The translations under genes were made by a program, and so were the position numbers. A stretch of DNA of 64,000 bases from Lojkania enalia (Eukaryota; Ascomycota; Dothideomycetes; Pleosporales): the NCBI GenBank assembly GCA_010094045.1, contig ML986585.1, forward strand, positions 671,270 to 735,269. Direction: 5' to 3'. The stretch's first letter is position 1, and the number at the start of each line of letters is the position of its first letter. The notes under the pieces are model-generated. The model saw nothing but the letters and a program-made list of their open reading frames with translations, ran no database searches and was not told the DNA's origin. Shown here in pieces: positions 1-12,456 of the stretch.

Positions 1-846
1 GACGTCGATCGCTCCTGAGCAGGTCCGCTTTTGACAGAACGGGGGGCAATTGGCTGCAGTCGCCGAGTTGAGCACGCGCCGCAACAATCACAATTCAATT
101 CACCTCCAGAGAGCACAGGGCTAAGCTCTCGTCTCTGCCGGTCACCATTGCTACGCCCTGGCTCCCTTTTTCCACCGCGCCACACCCCGCGCCTTGGGCG
201 ACGACTTGCTGCACACGCCCACACGTCCACACGCCGTGGGACCCGTCTGCCATCCGTGGGCCTTCCTCCCATGCTGGATGCAGACGCACGCCTACTACTA
301 CTACTGCCACTACTCCTGTACCATCTCCTTCCTGCCCGTCCTGTCCTCGATGCCCCCTCCCTCCCCCCCAGGAACCCGTCGCCTGCCCCGAATCTGCTAG
401 CTCCTTGCCAGTAGTAGCCCGCTTCTTCCCATTTCTGCGGCCACCAGCACTCCCAGTCCACTCTCCCTGCTACTGCTCCCCTACCTGTGCCCCCGGCCAA
501 GCCATCATCCCGCCCACCGCAACTCGCAGCCTCAGCTCTCCGCCGTAGCCGTGTGTTGCCTACCCACCGTCGCCTTTGTGTGTGGGCGCTGCCGTTGTGT
601 CGTAACCGGTTCACCGGCTCATCGCGTCGTTGCTGTCTCGTTCGCTTCCTTTCCCTCTACGTCATTGTGGACCGCCTTCGCTCGCAGCACCCATCAGGGA
701 CCACCCGCTTTGCGCCCACTCCCACTACTCCTCGCCCTATCCGCGAATGTCACCACCTGCCTTTGTCCTGCTGGGACGGCCTCTACTCCATCCGTCTGAC
801 GTCTTCTCTCTTCAGCGGCGGGAGGGAGGAGAAAGGGGATGCAATA
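1..846 (+). other. Leader and promoter region of the hybrid histidine kinase
   Basis: Pyrimidine-rich sequence with many CCT/CTC runs, typical of the leader of a fungal gene. The kinase frame stays open back to a GTG at 487 but has no ATG before 847, so this stretch is read as 5' UTR. A CT-rich tract ending in CAG near 815 could be the 3' end of a 5'-UTR intron. Short ATG-started frames (for example near 271) could act as uORFs. The window edge may cut the promoter. Confidence 0.5.
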
Positions 847-3800
847 ATGAATAAGGCACCGCTGCCGTCGTCCAAGTCATCGACACCCGCAAGAGATCTT
901 AACGTCACCACCCAAGTCACCGCCTCTCCCCAGCCTGTCTCTGCTGCTCAGATATCGCCCAGGTCGCGCCCCTCCTCGCAGCCCCCAGCGCGATGCCACC
1001 CATCACAGGGCCACGAGACATCAGAGGATGAGTCGATGGAGTCTGCGCCGCCTCCAGGCCAAGATAATGATGAGACTACGGACAGCGATATGGGAGACAC
1101 GTCAAAGGAGGACCAGCGGAAGTCAGGAGGCCAAGACGGAGAAGGTGGCGACGCGGACAATCCACCTCAGGGGAAGGCGTCTCCCGATGAGATAGAGATT
1201 GAGAGATTGCGAAAGCTGCAGTCCAAGATTCTGCAGAAGCAATACCGCGCAACACAGAAAACTTCGCCCAGTGCGAATAGCCCAAGTTCCTTAGGAGCGC
1301 GACGAATATCGCCTATCAAGGAAGAACCCACCACGACCATGTCGCCCACGCTAGAGGGAGCTTTCAACAGCCCGCTGCCCACTGGACAGACTACGTCCAC
1401 AGAGTCGACCGAATCAGCAAGGACCATTCGAGGAAGTGTCCCGCCTACACCAGCAACCTACGCCATGCGAACGCCCTCGTATCCATTTCCAACAGTGCCA
1501 AATACCCCTCGGACTTGGTCATCTCCCTTCCACCAGCCTTTCACCAAATTATCGCCAACAGTCTCGGCTATGTATGCAAAGGACGTTAGTACCCCCAAGG
1601 AACGCGTTGCTTCGGAGTCTAGTACGCCCGCTGCGTCGACGACCCCCTTTGCGCCCATTGGATTTATGCACCAGAGCCCACCTGCTGAAGATCCACGCTA
1701 TCCCTCGCCGAATCTTTATGACTTGGTTTTGCTACTCGGTGCAGAACCTGGTCTAACTGCTTGGTGGAGTTGTGTCACCTCCATCATGCGCGACTGGTAT
1801 GGCGCGGAACGGGCGACATTGGCCGTGCCGGCAGATGCGTCTGATATCGAAAATGTTCCATGGGGTCAGAAGACTACTTACAATGTGCTGCGTGAAGAAA
1901 ACATCGCCCTAGTGGCCGGAACTCAAGTAACTGGACAGGACGTAAGCAAAACAGATCCACCTGAGAATGAGCCTCGTCCTCGAGAATTGGACCATATTGA
2001 AACCCCAACACCGACCGCTACGCCAGAGCGGAGGCCAAAACTTCCTCTCAGGCACTCTTTCGCTGGCCACGAGAAACAGAAAAAGGAAACCCTAGAATCC
2101 GCGGCTCCGGCGTCGCCCTTGAGGCCGCGAGGTCCGTTACGTACAGTGAGCCATGCACCTCAAGTTCCTCGACCGGAGCATCCACTCAGGCAGGTCTCTC
2201 CGGTCTCGTTTGATGGATCTTCGCTCCCTGCTACTACAACCTCGTCTATAGAGCCGACGTTCAGTGACCCAGACTTTTCAAGCGTTGGCGGCGACAATGC
2301 TCCAACGCCGCCATTTGCTGTATTCCCTGTGTTACGGGCACTGGACCACGAGCCTGATGCTCTTATTGACAATACTGGAATTAATAGGGTTTTAGAACGT
2401 GGACGGTTGGTAACGCTCACCAGAGACTATTCGCCACTGTTGTCTTCGAGGAAAAGCTCGGTCGAATCAGAGAAGGGAGAACATCCTACTCGTACAAGCG
2501 TCAAATACACAGCCCCGACCGCGCAAGAGCCGCCAAAACCTATGAACATCCGCGGCCGCGTGGGACTAGTGACCAGGCCGGGAAATGTAGAACAGAGTGA
2601 CCTCAGATTACAGCCTCGCTATGAGGAATATGAGCAGTTCCCGACTTCACCGTGGGCACAGTCCCCCGCTCCTTCTCCGGCCATTCAAAACGACGCAGAC
2701 GAGAATCCCTTCTTCGCGGCGAATAACGTCGATGAAGAGACATTCAATCCTGAAGATTCGTCGCAGGACTACAGCAAATCTGGTCTAGTGGAGGCCATTG
2801 GCGTTGACAGAGCTAGTACTGTAACGCATATCCCACTTGTCCATCCCACACTATCACAGATAATGCACCCTCTGGACTCCAACACCCCTTCCCGTACGCC
2901 TTCTCTATCCCGCAGGACATCCGAACAATCTATAGACACTACTGGACCGAACGCCAGCCAGCAACGAAAGGCGCCTATTGCAATCCTCTCCATTCTTTCT
3001 CCTATTGTTCCGTATCCCCGAAATTTCACGAACTCACTAAAAATTCTTGGACCCCACCTAGCAACGTCGTTCTCGAATGCCTGGCAGTACAGTAACGCCC
3101 AGGCTCAGGCCGCTGGTATCCGCAAGCATCGGATGATACTGGGCCCCCAAGGTGGTTTAGGTTCGATGTTCGACCAAGATAGACTTGATGATTTGCTGCA
3201 CCTCGATCTAGAGAATATTAGCACTTCTACGGCTGGCAGTGTGACAAGTCCATCGGACTATTCGGGGCGGTCGAAACACAGTCCTGGGGGTTCGATCGGT
3301 GGCACTCCTGGGTGGGACCCGTCCAGTATGGGCTTCTCTAGCAAACACTCCGTCAGTAGCACTCCGAGCCACCTTACAGGGGCCGAAGCTGTGGAAAGTT
3401 ACTTTGACGCAAAGAAAAGGCAAACTCGAGCAGCTTCGTCTGCACAGTCTACGACAAGTTCCCAGGACCAAGGTCCCCGGAGGCACGACAAGCGAGCTTC
3501 GAAACGCGCCAGCGTTGGCACCGAAGAAGATCTTGCCACACCGAGAAATGAAAAGGTCGCATCCCAGTCTCCGGTGGTGGATGACCCATCTGGTCATGCA
3601 AGTTCGCCCCGGCGACCCAGGATGCCAACAACGCAAGGAAGTCATTACCGGCCCCACTCTTTGCTCCATTCGTACGGAGCAGACTTTAGTTCGTCTTTTC
3701 AATCGCTTCCAGCTGCAACCACACCCGGCGCCAAGACACCAGCTCTCACTCCAGGCCGCGGGCGAAGCGGTTCCGTAAATGAGGGCCTCGACATGCCACC

Positions 3801-6800
3801 CCCTTCTGAGAGCCTCCTTCGTACAATCATTGATTCTCTCCCGGTGCAAATATTTACTGCACTGCCCACTACGGGGGCACTGACCTGGGTTAATTCCAAG
3901 TTTCTTGTCTATAGAGGACAGGACTCAAGTAAGGTCCTACAGGAACCGTGGGACGCTATACATCCGGAGGATAGGGAAGCATATCTTGAGCAGTGGAACA
4001 AATCTCTCCGCACGGGTCAACAGCTCCAGAAAAAGGTCCGTTTGCAGCGGTTCGATGGCCATTACAGGTGGTTCTATGTCCGCGTGGCTCCGTTGAAAAA
4101 TAAGCGACAACAGATCGTGCATTGGATCGGAACGAACATGGATTTCCACGAGCAGCATCTCGCCGAATTAAACGCTGCTCGCCAGCTAGAGACGGCAGCA
4201 TCAGAAGCCAAGTATCGTGCGCTTGCAAACTCCAGCCCACAAATTGTATTTGTTGTGTCAAACAGGCGTGGGCTAACGTTCTGTAACTCACAATGGATAA
4301 CATATTCTGGACAGACAGAAGCCCAGGCACACCTGAACGGATTCTTAGAATACGTTCACCCCGACGATGTAATCAAATGTAAGCTGCCAGAGATGAGCGA
4401 CGACGGCTCGACACCTCTTAATGTGCCGACATCGCTTCCCGGAGATCACGGACGCCAGGGATCCTCATCTTCTAACGAATCGTTTGAAACTGACAAGACC
4501 GTCACAAGTCCAGGTAGCTCATCTCCTGAAACGATGGAGATGCCTCAAGCCAAGCTTTCGAAGCTTGCGGATACCGGGATTCTCAAAGTAACAAAGGATG
4601 CTGACGGCCGAGCTTCATATACTACTGAGGTTCGGCTGCGCAACAAAGACGGCGAATATCGTTGGCATCTTGTCCGGATACTATTAGAGAAATCATTTGC
4701 CGAGGATACGAATGAGGAAACTTGGTATGGCACAGCTACTGATATTAATGACCACAAGCTTCTCGAGCAAACACTCAAGGAGACCATGGATGCAAAAACC
4801 AGATTTTTGAGCAATATGTCACACGAGATTAGGACTCCTCTTAACGGCATTTCGGGGATGGTCAACTTTTTGTTGGATAGTCCTCTAAATGTCGAACAAC
4901 TAGAACATGTCAACATTATTAAGGCCAGTACAGACAGTCTCCTCAATCTCATCAACGACATCCTCGACTTGTCAAAGGTTGAAGCCGGCATGATTAAACT
5001 CACAATGGAATGGCTTCATCTTCCGTCCCTTCTAGAAGAAGTTAATGACCTGAACATGGGTCTAGCCATTCAAAAAGGCCTTGAGCTTAATTACCTCATG
5101 GAAGAGGGTGTGCCATCAGAGGTTAAAGGCGACAAGTTCCGCATCCGGCAGGTGCTTCTCAACGTGGTGGGCAATGCAATCAAATTTACCCAAAAGGGCG
5201 AAGTCTTTGTCCGTTGTAGACTATGTCCTTCCGATCGCCCAAAAGATGGCGAGGTTATAGTCCAGTTTGAAGTCATTGACACGGGAAGAGGTTTCAACGA
5301 GCAGGAAGCTAAGTACTTGTTCAAGAGATTCAGCCAGATTGATGGCAGCAGTACACGACAGCACGGTGGTACGGGCCTTGGTCTAGCCATCTCGATGCAG
5401 TTCGTTGAATTACACGGTGGAAAGATGGATGCTCGTAGCAAACCAGGAAAGGGCTCTACGTTTTTCTTCACAATCAACTTCGGTATTCCGACCGAAAACG
5501 ACTATCCCAAGCCTCCAAGCCCAAGCCCAGGAACTCCGGCACTAGACTTTGTAGCCCCAGCTCCATCACCACACATCCCACCGCTTGCTGCACAGAGAGC
5601 TGTTCATCCACAAGCACCCCCTATCAAGCCACGGCGGATGGAAAGCGGGGGCTCGGAGAAGAGCGATTCCATCAAATCTCCTGTGCCAAGTCTGACGGCT
5701 TCCGAACGCTCTCGAGAATCACCATCCTTGTCTTCTGGTAGCTCTGACCCTTCCATTACTGGCAGATCAAGTTTACCCTCGGAGAGGTCATCAGCATCTT
5801 CTTTCCTTCCAGACTCTACATTGGCGAAGAATGCACAGATGAACCTTGCTCTTCCCTTTAAGCGAATCGGCAGTGACGATATTGACCATTCGGACAATTC
5901 TACTCCATCTCTTGGTTCGGATGAAACTGCCCACCCCCCTGAAGAGCCACGAAGTCTTTCGCCCCCTAGTAGTACGCTACAACCGCCAATGTATAGTATT
6001 CTAGTTGTTTGTCCTCTCGTCCATAGTCGAGAGGCCACCATCCGCCACATCAGGAATACACTTCCACAGGCGATTCCAAGCCAGATCACCGGACAGCCGA
6101 GCTTAATCGAAGCGCAAAGGATGATTGGAGGAGACGATCCTGTTTTATTCACTCATATCGTCCTAGTTCTACATGAGACGGTCGAAGTCATCGCAATCAT
6201 AGATCAGATCTTGAGTGCTTTGGTCCATTCTAACACGTCGATCGTGGTAGTGTCCGACCCTGCCCAGAAAAAGGAGCTCATGAAGGCGGCACCAGCCTAT
6301 GATTACGACCAACTGTGCAAAGATCGGCGTCTTCAGTTTATCTATCGCCCTTTGAAACCGTCTAAGTTTGCTATCATATTTGATCCACAGAAAGAGCGAG
6401 AGCTGAGTACGGACCGAAACTCGGACAGTGCGCAGCAAGTTGTCGTCAGCCAGAAATTAGTCTTTGAGGAGCTGAAGCGAAGACTGGGAGGCAAAGGTCA
6501 CAAAGTCCTCTTGGTAGAAGACAATGCCATCAACCAGACTGTGAGAATTTCGTCCCTTGTTGTAGTATCTTCTAGAACTAACAAGTACGCTTGAAGGTTA
6601 TACTGAAATTCTTGGCCAAGATAGCAGTTGAGACTGATACCGTTCTTGACGGAGTTCAGTGCACTGAAACCCTGTTTTCCAAGCCTCCCGGCTATTACTC
6701 AATCATCTTGGTAGGTTCATTTGGCCCCATGTTACCACGAACTCTACTAATCAATTGGGTAGTGCGATCTTCATATGCCGAACAAAGACGGCTATCAGGC

Positions 6801-7032
6801 TTGCAAAGAAATTCGGCGGTGGGAAAAGCAACATGGCTACCGCCGCCATCCGATCATAGCACTCTCAGCTAACGTTCTCGGTGACGTCTACGCCAAGTGT
6901 GTAGAAGCTGGCTTCAATTCTTATGTTACAAAGCCGGTCGAGTTCAAGGAACTATCATTAGTGATGACAAAGTTTCTCGACCCGCAAGATCCTTCGAAAC
7001 CTCCAGACTTTATGAGACCGCGCAAGACATGA
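847..7032 (+). CDS. Hybrid sensor histidine kinase with two PAS domains and a C-terminal receiver
   Basis: Cytosolic hybrid histidine kinase that would autophosphorylate on His and pass phosphate to its own receiver, then to an HPt protein and the response regulators feeding stress MAPK signalling. Exons are 847-6540, 6597-6710 and 6763-7032, giving about 2025 residues. The N-terminal 980 residues are Ser/Pro-rich with scattered GAF-like pieces (about 289-360, 493-530, 709-760). PAS 1 lies at about 983-1103 and PAS 2 at about 1122-1308, with an insert. The H-box SHEIRTP has the phospho-acceptor His1326. The HATPase N-box is near 1435, DTGRGF near 1478 and GGTGLGL near 1507. The receiver starts at KVLLVEDNAINQT near 1886; both introns interrupt it, and splicing restores the acceptor Asp in the motif CDLHMP and the conserved Lys in TKPV. 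The start is the first in-frame ATG. PAS/GAF content recalls S. pombe Mak1-type peroxide sensors, but the fungal HK group is not certain. Confidence 0.93.
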
Positions 7033-8029
7033 GATGGTCCTTGTCGGTACATATATTTAAATGCGAACAGAGGCCACTTTGCATCAGTTCAGGCGCATTT
7101 TGGAATTTATATTCGGCATGCTTTCGGTATGGCACGACGCTAATCGGCTGGCGCAGGCATGTGCAATCCCTACATGGAATAATGACTGCATGGAGTTATA
7201 GCGCTTTATTACTTGTCTTCTCGGTAACATTCGCGTCTTTCGTTAAACAAGCTTTTGAAACGTGGTTTCGGTATTGGGTTAGGATGAGAGATAGGCAGGC
7301 ACTCTAATGTTTGGGACGCATTCAGCATTCTAGGACGTATGGCAATGCCAGGCCAGGCATTGTAGCGGACATCTTCGGCCTCGGCATTTTTCAGAGCCCC
7401 TACTTCCAAAATGAGGCGAGGGCCTCTGGCGATTTTTTTGATGGGGATGCCTGGGTTCCAATATTCGTATGGATGGGGTGGGATGGGGAGTTTAATGACC
7501 TGTGTACTATAGATCAATTCTATGCTCGATCGAGAAAAGAATAACAGCGATCTCAACTGCAGGCACGTCGTGTCGCAGAAAATGAAAAGAGAAAGAGAAA
7601 GAAAAAGGTAAAAGCAATTGAAAAGATGTGTTTTGAATGTTTGCTACCTATATCATACATGGCGATTGGTGGGGAGCCAAGTGGCCACAGAGTAGGCGGG
7701 CCTTGGCGCAGTGCATCTAGATCTCCGCCTCATGCACATGCGGCAGTGGTCACGGCGCAGCCATCCATCTTTAACGTTGACACCTTTCGCAGCGCGCTTT
7801 TCTCTAAACTTTGTTCATGAATAACAGGCTACCTTTTCCGTACCTGGACACCGTTTCGTTTGTGTGTGACGCTCTTTGACTCGCCTGATCTATTTTCGAA
7901 ACTTGTTTCATAAGAAAACTTTGGCCACCCGCCAAATCCTATCTTCACCTAAACTCTCGTGGCAGACACACAACGACACACTTCTCGCGCATCGCTGTGC
8001 GATAGCAGTTCACGTATCTTCTAGCCGCC
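7033..8029. other. Intergenic: kinase 3' region and FKBP promoter
   Basis: No credible gene. Contains an AG-rich purine tract near 7580-7610. The last 100 bases before 8030 are C-rich and serve as the probable leader of the FKBP fusion gene. Confidence 0.5.
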
Positions 8030-9709
8030 ATGCGGCCCTTCTCGACCCTCTTCATCCTCCCTCTAACCCTCCTTGTCCCCCTTATATCCGCCCAACTCGG
8101 CATCGAAGTCACAAAACCCGTAGACTGCACCCGCAAGACGGAGACTGGCGACACGATATCTGTCCACTACCGCGGCACACTGCAATCTGACGGCACCGAG
8201 TTCGATTCCTCGTACAAGCACGGCCCACCGTTCGAGTTCAAGTTAGGCGCGGGGCAGGTGATTGAAGGATGGGATAAGGGGCTGTTGGGCATGTGCATTG
8301 GGGAGGGGAGGAAGCTAACGGTTCCGCCGAGTCTAGGGTACGGGAACAATCAGAACGGGGTCATTCCGGCAGGGAGTACGTTGGTATTTGAGACGGAGCT
8401 TGTGGGGATCGAGGGTGTGGAGAGGGAGAGGCCGACGATTGGGAAACCGGGGTTGGAGGGGCCAGGCAGGCCGACGATTGCTGAGGAGCATGTGCCAAGT
8501 AGACCGACGATTGCGAAGCCTGGGGAAAGCAATAAGGAGGAGGAGAAGGTGGAGGTGTCTAAGCCAACACCAAGCCCGACGCCGACTCCGCATCCTACGC
8601 CTTCGCCCTCGCCCTCGCCGTTGGCGTCGGCGTTGGTTGCGGAAAAACCAGTCACCTCGGCAGCGGTTGCAGCAGAGCCGGCAAAGACAACGGCAGCGCA
8701 AGCTAGCCCAATGGAAGAACAGGACAATGGAGAATGCCACTTGCTCGGGCCATATGCTCTGCTTGTACAAGGCGCGCTCGGTCTGTTGGCGGTCTCATCC
8801 CTGATATTCAAGAGATGGCGCGAGCATCCACGACGCCCGATCAAGATCTGGTTCTTCGACGTCTCCAAACAAGTCTTTGGCTCCGCACTCTTGCATCTTG
8901 CCAACGTTCTCATGTCCATGCTATCCTCCGGAACCTTCGATGTGGCTGCAAAAACCAAGGTGCAGGACGAGGAGGGCAAGCAGCCGAACCCGTGCTCCTT
9001 CTACCTCCTCAACATTGCCGTCGATGTAAAGCACTCCCCTCGCTAGTCCATTCTACTCATGTTATATATGATGTGATTTGATTTTGCTAACTTATTCCAG
9101 ACAACAATCGGCATCCCCATCCTCGTTCTCCTCCTCAAGATCCTACATGCCCTCGCCTCTCACACCCCCCTCGCGCACCCCCCCGAATCCATCCGCTCCG
9201 GCAACTATGGACGCCCGCCGCGCGCGACCTGGTGGCTGAAGCAGTCCATCATCTATTTCATCGGCCTATTCGGCATGAAAACATGCGTCTTCATCATCTT
9301 CCAGTTGCTGCCGTGGATCGCCTGGGTTGGGGACTGGGCGCTCCGCTGGACGGAGGGCAATGAGGCGATCCAGATCACGTTTGTCATGTTTGTGTTTCCG
9401 GTCATTATGAATGCGGTGCAGTATTGGATTATTGATGGGTTTATTAAGGAGAAGAGGGAGGAGGGGTATGTGGGGGTGGGGAGCGAGGATGAGGGAGATG
9501 AGGAGTGGTTGGAGGGGCGGAGGCGGGGCGCGCGGGGGAGGGATAGTAGGGAGGCTGAGAGAATGGGAAGGAGGGATAATATAGAGGTTGTTGACGAAGA
9601 TAGCGAGGATGAACCGCTTAAGGAGGCGAATCCTACAGCTGTGCCAGTGAGAAAGGGGTCTAGGGGTGAGGTACAAGGAAGTGCCAGGGATGGAGAAGAG
9701 GGGAAGTAG
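8030..9709 (+). CDS. ER-type FKBP prolyl isomerase fused to a STIMATE/YPL162C-like membrane domain
   Basis: Exons 8030-9025 and 9101-9709 (phase 0, 75-nt intron) give about 534 residues. Residues 1-21 are a signal peptide. An FKBP domain follows at about 37-128, with [28 protein letters not shown] and GVIPAG all present, so catalytic and FK506-contact positions look intact. It would catalyse cis-trans prolyl isomerisation in the secretory lumen. A Pro/Ser/Thr-rich linker (about 131-225) leads without a stop into a multi-pass region from residue 228. That region matches human STIMATE (TMEM110) and yeast vacuolar YPL162C by the pattern [36 protein letters not shown] and a final [11 protein letters not shown]. 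The tail is acidic and charged, with no HDEL-type signal. STIMATE homologues normally begin near the position equivalent to Met228, so an internal-start second product is the main alternative. Confidence 0.88.
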
Positions 9710-9735
9710 GATATACCTTATTTAATATTTAAAAA

Positions 9736-9752
9736 TTTTTTTTTTTTTTTTT
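9736..9752. repeat. Poly-T tract (17 nt)
   Basis: Run of 17 T directly after the FKBP fusion gene, probably in its 3' UTR. Confidence 0.9.
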
Positions 9753-10309
9753 GGAGATGTAAGAGTATAGTGGGTTTTTTGGTGCTGGGTGGATGGACGG
9801 GTAGGTATGTGCATGGGTATATAAGCCTCTGTCGTTTCTTGTGAACTCTTGGTGTGTTTTGTATGCATAGTACAATGGAATATTTATCCTTGGTCTAGGA
9901 AATGTTATTGACCTTGAAGGTTAGTGATGCGACGATGTGCCGTGGTAAAATGATATTACTTACTAAAGACAAGACAGCACAAAGCATGACGGAGTTCTAT
10001 CCGGTGCAGCGGACACAAATCGAAGAACGGGTTTTGGGCCTGTGTGATGTGCGTGGGGGGTTTGGATGGAACGATTTAGCCATGCGGAGAGGGGAGAAGC
10101 GGGCCTGCTGTGAGGTTGCATAATGCCGGGTGGAGTGTATATATGTGCAATGTGTGGGATATGGAGGTGTAGGTGGTGGGAGAGTTGGGGGGTTTAGGGA
10201 CGGAGTATTGGGAAAGGCGCCCTTTATTATTTTGGAGGGGGGGAATGGAAGGAATTGGGCTTAAGTTATGAGGCGGTTGGAGGACGGCGGGTGGCGGTAT
10301 TAAAGACCC

Positions 10310-10328
10310 TTTTTTTTTTTTTTTTTTT
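10310..10328. repeat. Poly-T tract (19 nt)
   Basis: Uninterrupted run of 19 T in G/T-biased intergenic DNA. Confidence 0.9.
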
Positions 10329-11126
10329 GGTTTGCTTGGGATTCGTTTGTGGAGGAGGGGAGGAATGGCAGGGTTTGGAGACGGGGAAATGTGAGAGTTA
10401 AAGAGTATGGAGGTTAGTATGAGGGGTTGTGTTTGGGTTTCATATGTGGAAGTTTGGGAACGTAGGAGAGGCGTGGCTTTAATAGTGGGGTTTAGCTTTG
10501 TGTTTGTCGATTCTAGTTACGGTCTTTCTCGAGGGGATATTAATGTATGATATGCCGTTGGTGAACGCGGAACGTGCCGAGCGGAGAGGCAGCTGACTAG
10601 CTAGATATATACCCCGTCTATATGTATATAGAATTCCTAGCAACTATTCCTGATACATCAGCTAGCCCTATCCTCATAAATACTCTCTATTGGTATGATG
10701 GCATCCATCTCCGGAATACCACGAAGCGCAAAACTCTCGCTCATTCTTAATCAATTAATCACGGAACTTTCTTATCGTAATAGGCACTATAACCTAAATC
10801 GAATGGAATTGTGGCGCTAGCTCCCCCTGTCGTACTTCGCTTCCGCAAGCTTATTGCGGTTGGCGAAGGGGGCTAGAACGACAGCAGGACTGCTTTTCTC
10901 GCAGCGTGGTTCGCACCGCACGCAGTATCTCCGCGTTCGCCAAGATAGCGGCTTGAATGTCGTCGCGCGTTATTGGATAACAGCGTATCTTGTGTCCCGC
11001 AATGTGGCGGGTTGCAGGCTTCAGCTCGGCTTCTCAGCCTCGTGCCATTGTCGTTCGTATAAGAAAAATGCACTCCCCAGCTCCTTATTCGCGTGCTCTT
11101 GACTACGCTCCCGAGCGAACGATAAC

Positions 11127-12456
11127 ATGTTCGAGTCTTGGATCGAGACGCTAATATACATTTTCGTCGTCGTTGGTGGCGGTGTTGCGGCGCTCGAGTT
11201 CCATGGTCTACCAGCCGCGACACATGATGTGGAGAGGCTGGAGGCGGGTGGGTGGACGCCTCGGCCGACGGATGCGCCGATGATGGGGAGGAGTCTAGGG
11301 ATGGGGATGGCCATTGACAAGAGACAGGCGGATTTGAATATTTGCGGGTTCTTAGAAGGGGATCCGTGTGAGTTGTTCATCGTTCTTTTCCATCGCGTAT
11401 CTATCTTGTTGCTAGATTGGTTGTGGTAATGTCTTTTGGTCCTCTTAAGAGCTCTACTTTCTTTATTGCTATTTACTTATAGGTCCTTTGGGCTGGGTAC
11501 TTCAATTCATTTTCACGTTTAAATCATCAACCTTTATTTACTTGCTTCATTGCCTTGCTCTTTCGAAATAGTAGAGACTAATGTTTGGTCATTGTTGTAG
11601 TCTGGCCGATGGGATGCTACTATGCAGACGATCTGTGTTTATATGATCCAGAGTCTGGGTGGTTTGGATGCTGCACGGGGACCATGGTGCAGGATTGTTT
11701 TATTCAGACGGGGTGCGTGCAGAGTGCGACGGAGGAGGTGGATGATCCGCTTGTCACGGCTTGGTACGGTACTTTCGTATATCTATCTCTTCTCTCTCCA
11801 TGCTCTATATATCTATATTCTTTGAACGTAATTTTTCTTCTCGACAACTCCCTACATTTCTCTGTCCCATCTCATCATCCGCTTCCCGTCCAAGAACACA
11901 TATGATACCCTCCATAGACGAGGGACCCCAAAATTCTACAATACCATCCACTCATTCCCCATTTACATACCTCCCACTAACAACTCGCAGCACAAACCCG
12001 TCATACCCCTACTGCATCCCCCTCTCCTCCATCGTCGATGACTCCACGTACTCGCACTGGGAATGCGGCGACGTGCAGACCTCGTACGAGATCCTACCTA
12101 CGCCCACCGACGACTTCTTCTTCACAGAGACCGAGACCGAGACCGAGACCGAGACTGATGACCCGTTCACGGAGATTTTGACGGATTTTCCGGTGAGGAC
12201 AGTGACGGTTACGGCGGATGTGAGTAGTGGGATTGTGAGGACGGTGACAGTTACGAGGGGAGAGGAGAGTACGACGACGAGTGAAAGTGAGGTGTCGAGT
12301 GATTTATCGAGTACGATTGGGACGGGGACGACGGCGGCAGATGTGACACCGACGTTTGAACAGGGGCCGGCGAGGAGCTCGAACGCGGCGGCGGGGAAGG
12401 GAGTGGGGGTGGTGGTTGGGGTGGTAGGAGTTTTGGGGGCGTTTGGGTGGATTTGA
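11127..12456 (+). CDS. Cysteine-rich secreted, probably GPI-anchored or single-pass surface protein
   Basis: Exons 11127-11367, 11601-11763 and 11991-12456, phases agreeing, give about 289 residues. The N-terminus has a hydrophobic signal segment (about 7-22). The motif GWTPRPTDAP follows, then a possible Kex2 site (DKRQ), then a Cys-rich ectodomain (CGF, GCYY, LCLY, GCC, DCF, TGC, YPYC, ECGD). Next comes a Thr/Glu/Ser stalk with a TETETE repeat, then a hydrophobic C-terminus (about 270-289) ending in W-I, as expected for a GPI signal or terminal TM. The WTP motif plus Cys block plus stalk layout is widespread in Pezizomycotina surface proteins of unknown function. The introns are long for the window (233 and 227 nt). 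Intron 1 uses GTGAGT and intron 2 GTACGG; the latter was chosen because only it keeps the phase. The function is not known. Confidence 0.78.
12127..12156 (+). repeat. Coding ACCGAG hexamer repeat
   Basis: Tandem ACCGAG units encode alternating Thr-Glu in the stalk of the surface protein. Such in-frame minisatellites change length easily. Confidence 0.8.

Larger units (their letters stand above)
9710..11126. other. Intergenic: G/T-rich stretch with homopolymers
   Basis: No gene recognised. The part from about 9710 to 10550 is strongly G/T-biased on the plus strand and carries two T homopolymers. The open frame at 9902-10123 has no familiar features and is probably chance. Confidence 0.5.

Noticed and set aside
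487..846. Upstream extension of the histidine kinase from a GTG
   Set aside because: GTG is not a normal start in fungal nuclear genes; the sequence is CT-rich leader and the first ATG is at 847.
3208..3849. 213-residue frame antisense to the kinase
   Set aside because: Shadow of a real coding region; no domain and biased Arg/Ser/Cys composition.
6541..6762. Apparent frameshifts or stop in the receiver of the histidine kinase
   Set aside because: Two short introns with proper donor, branch and acceptor sites restore the full receiver sequence.
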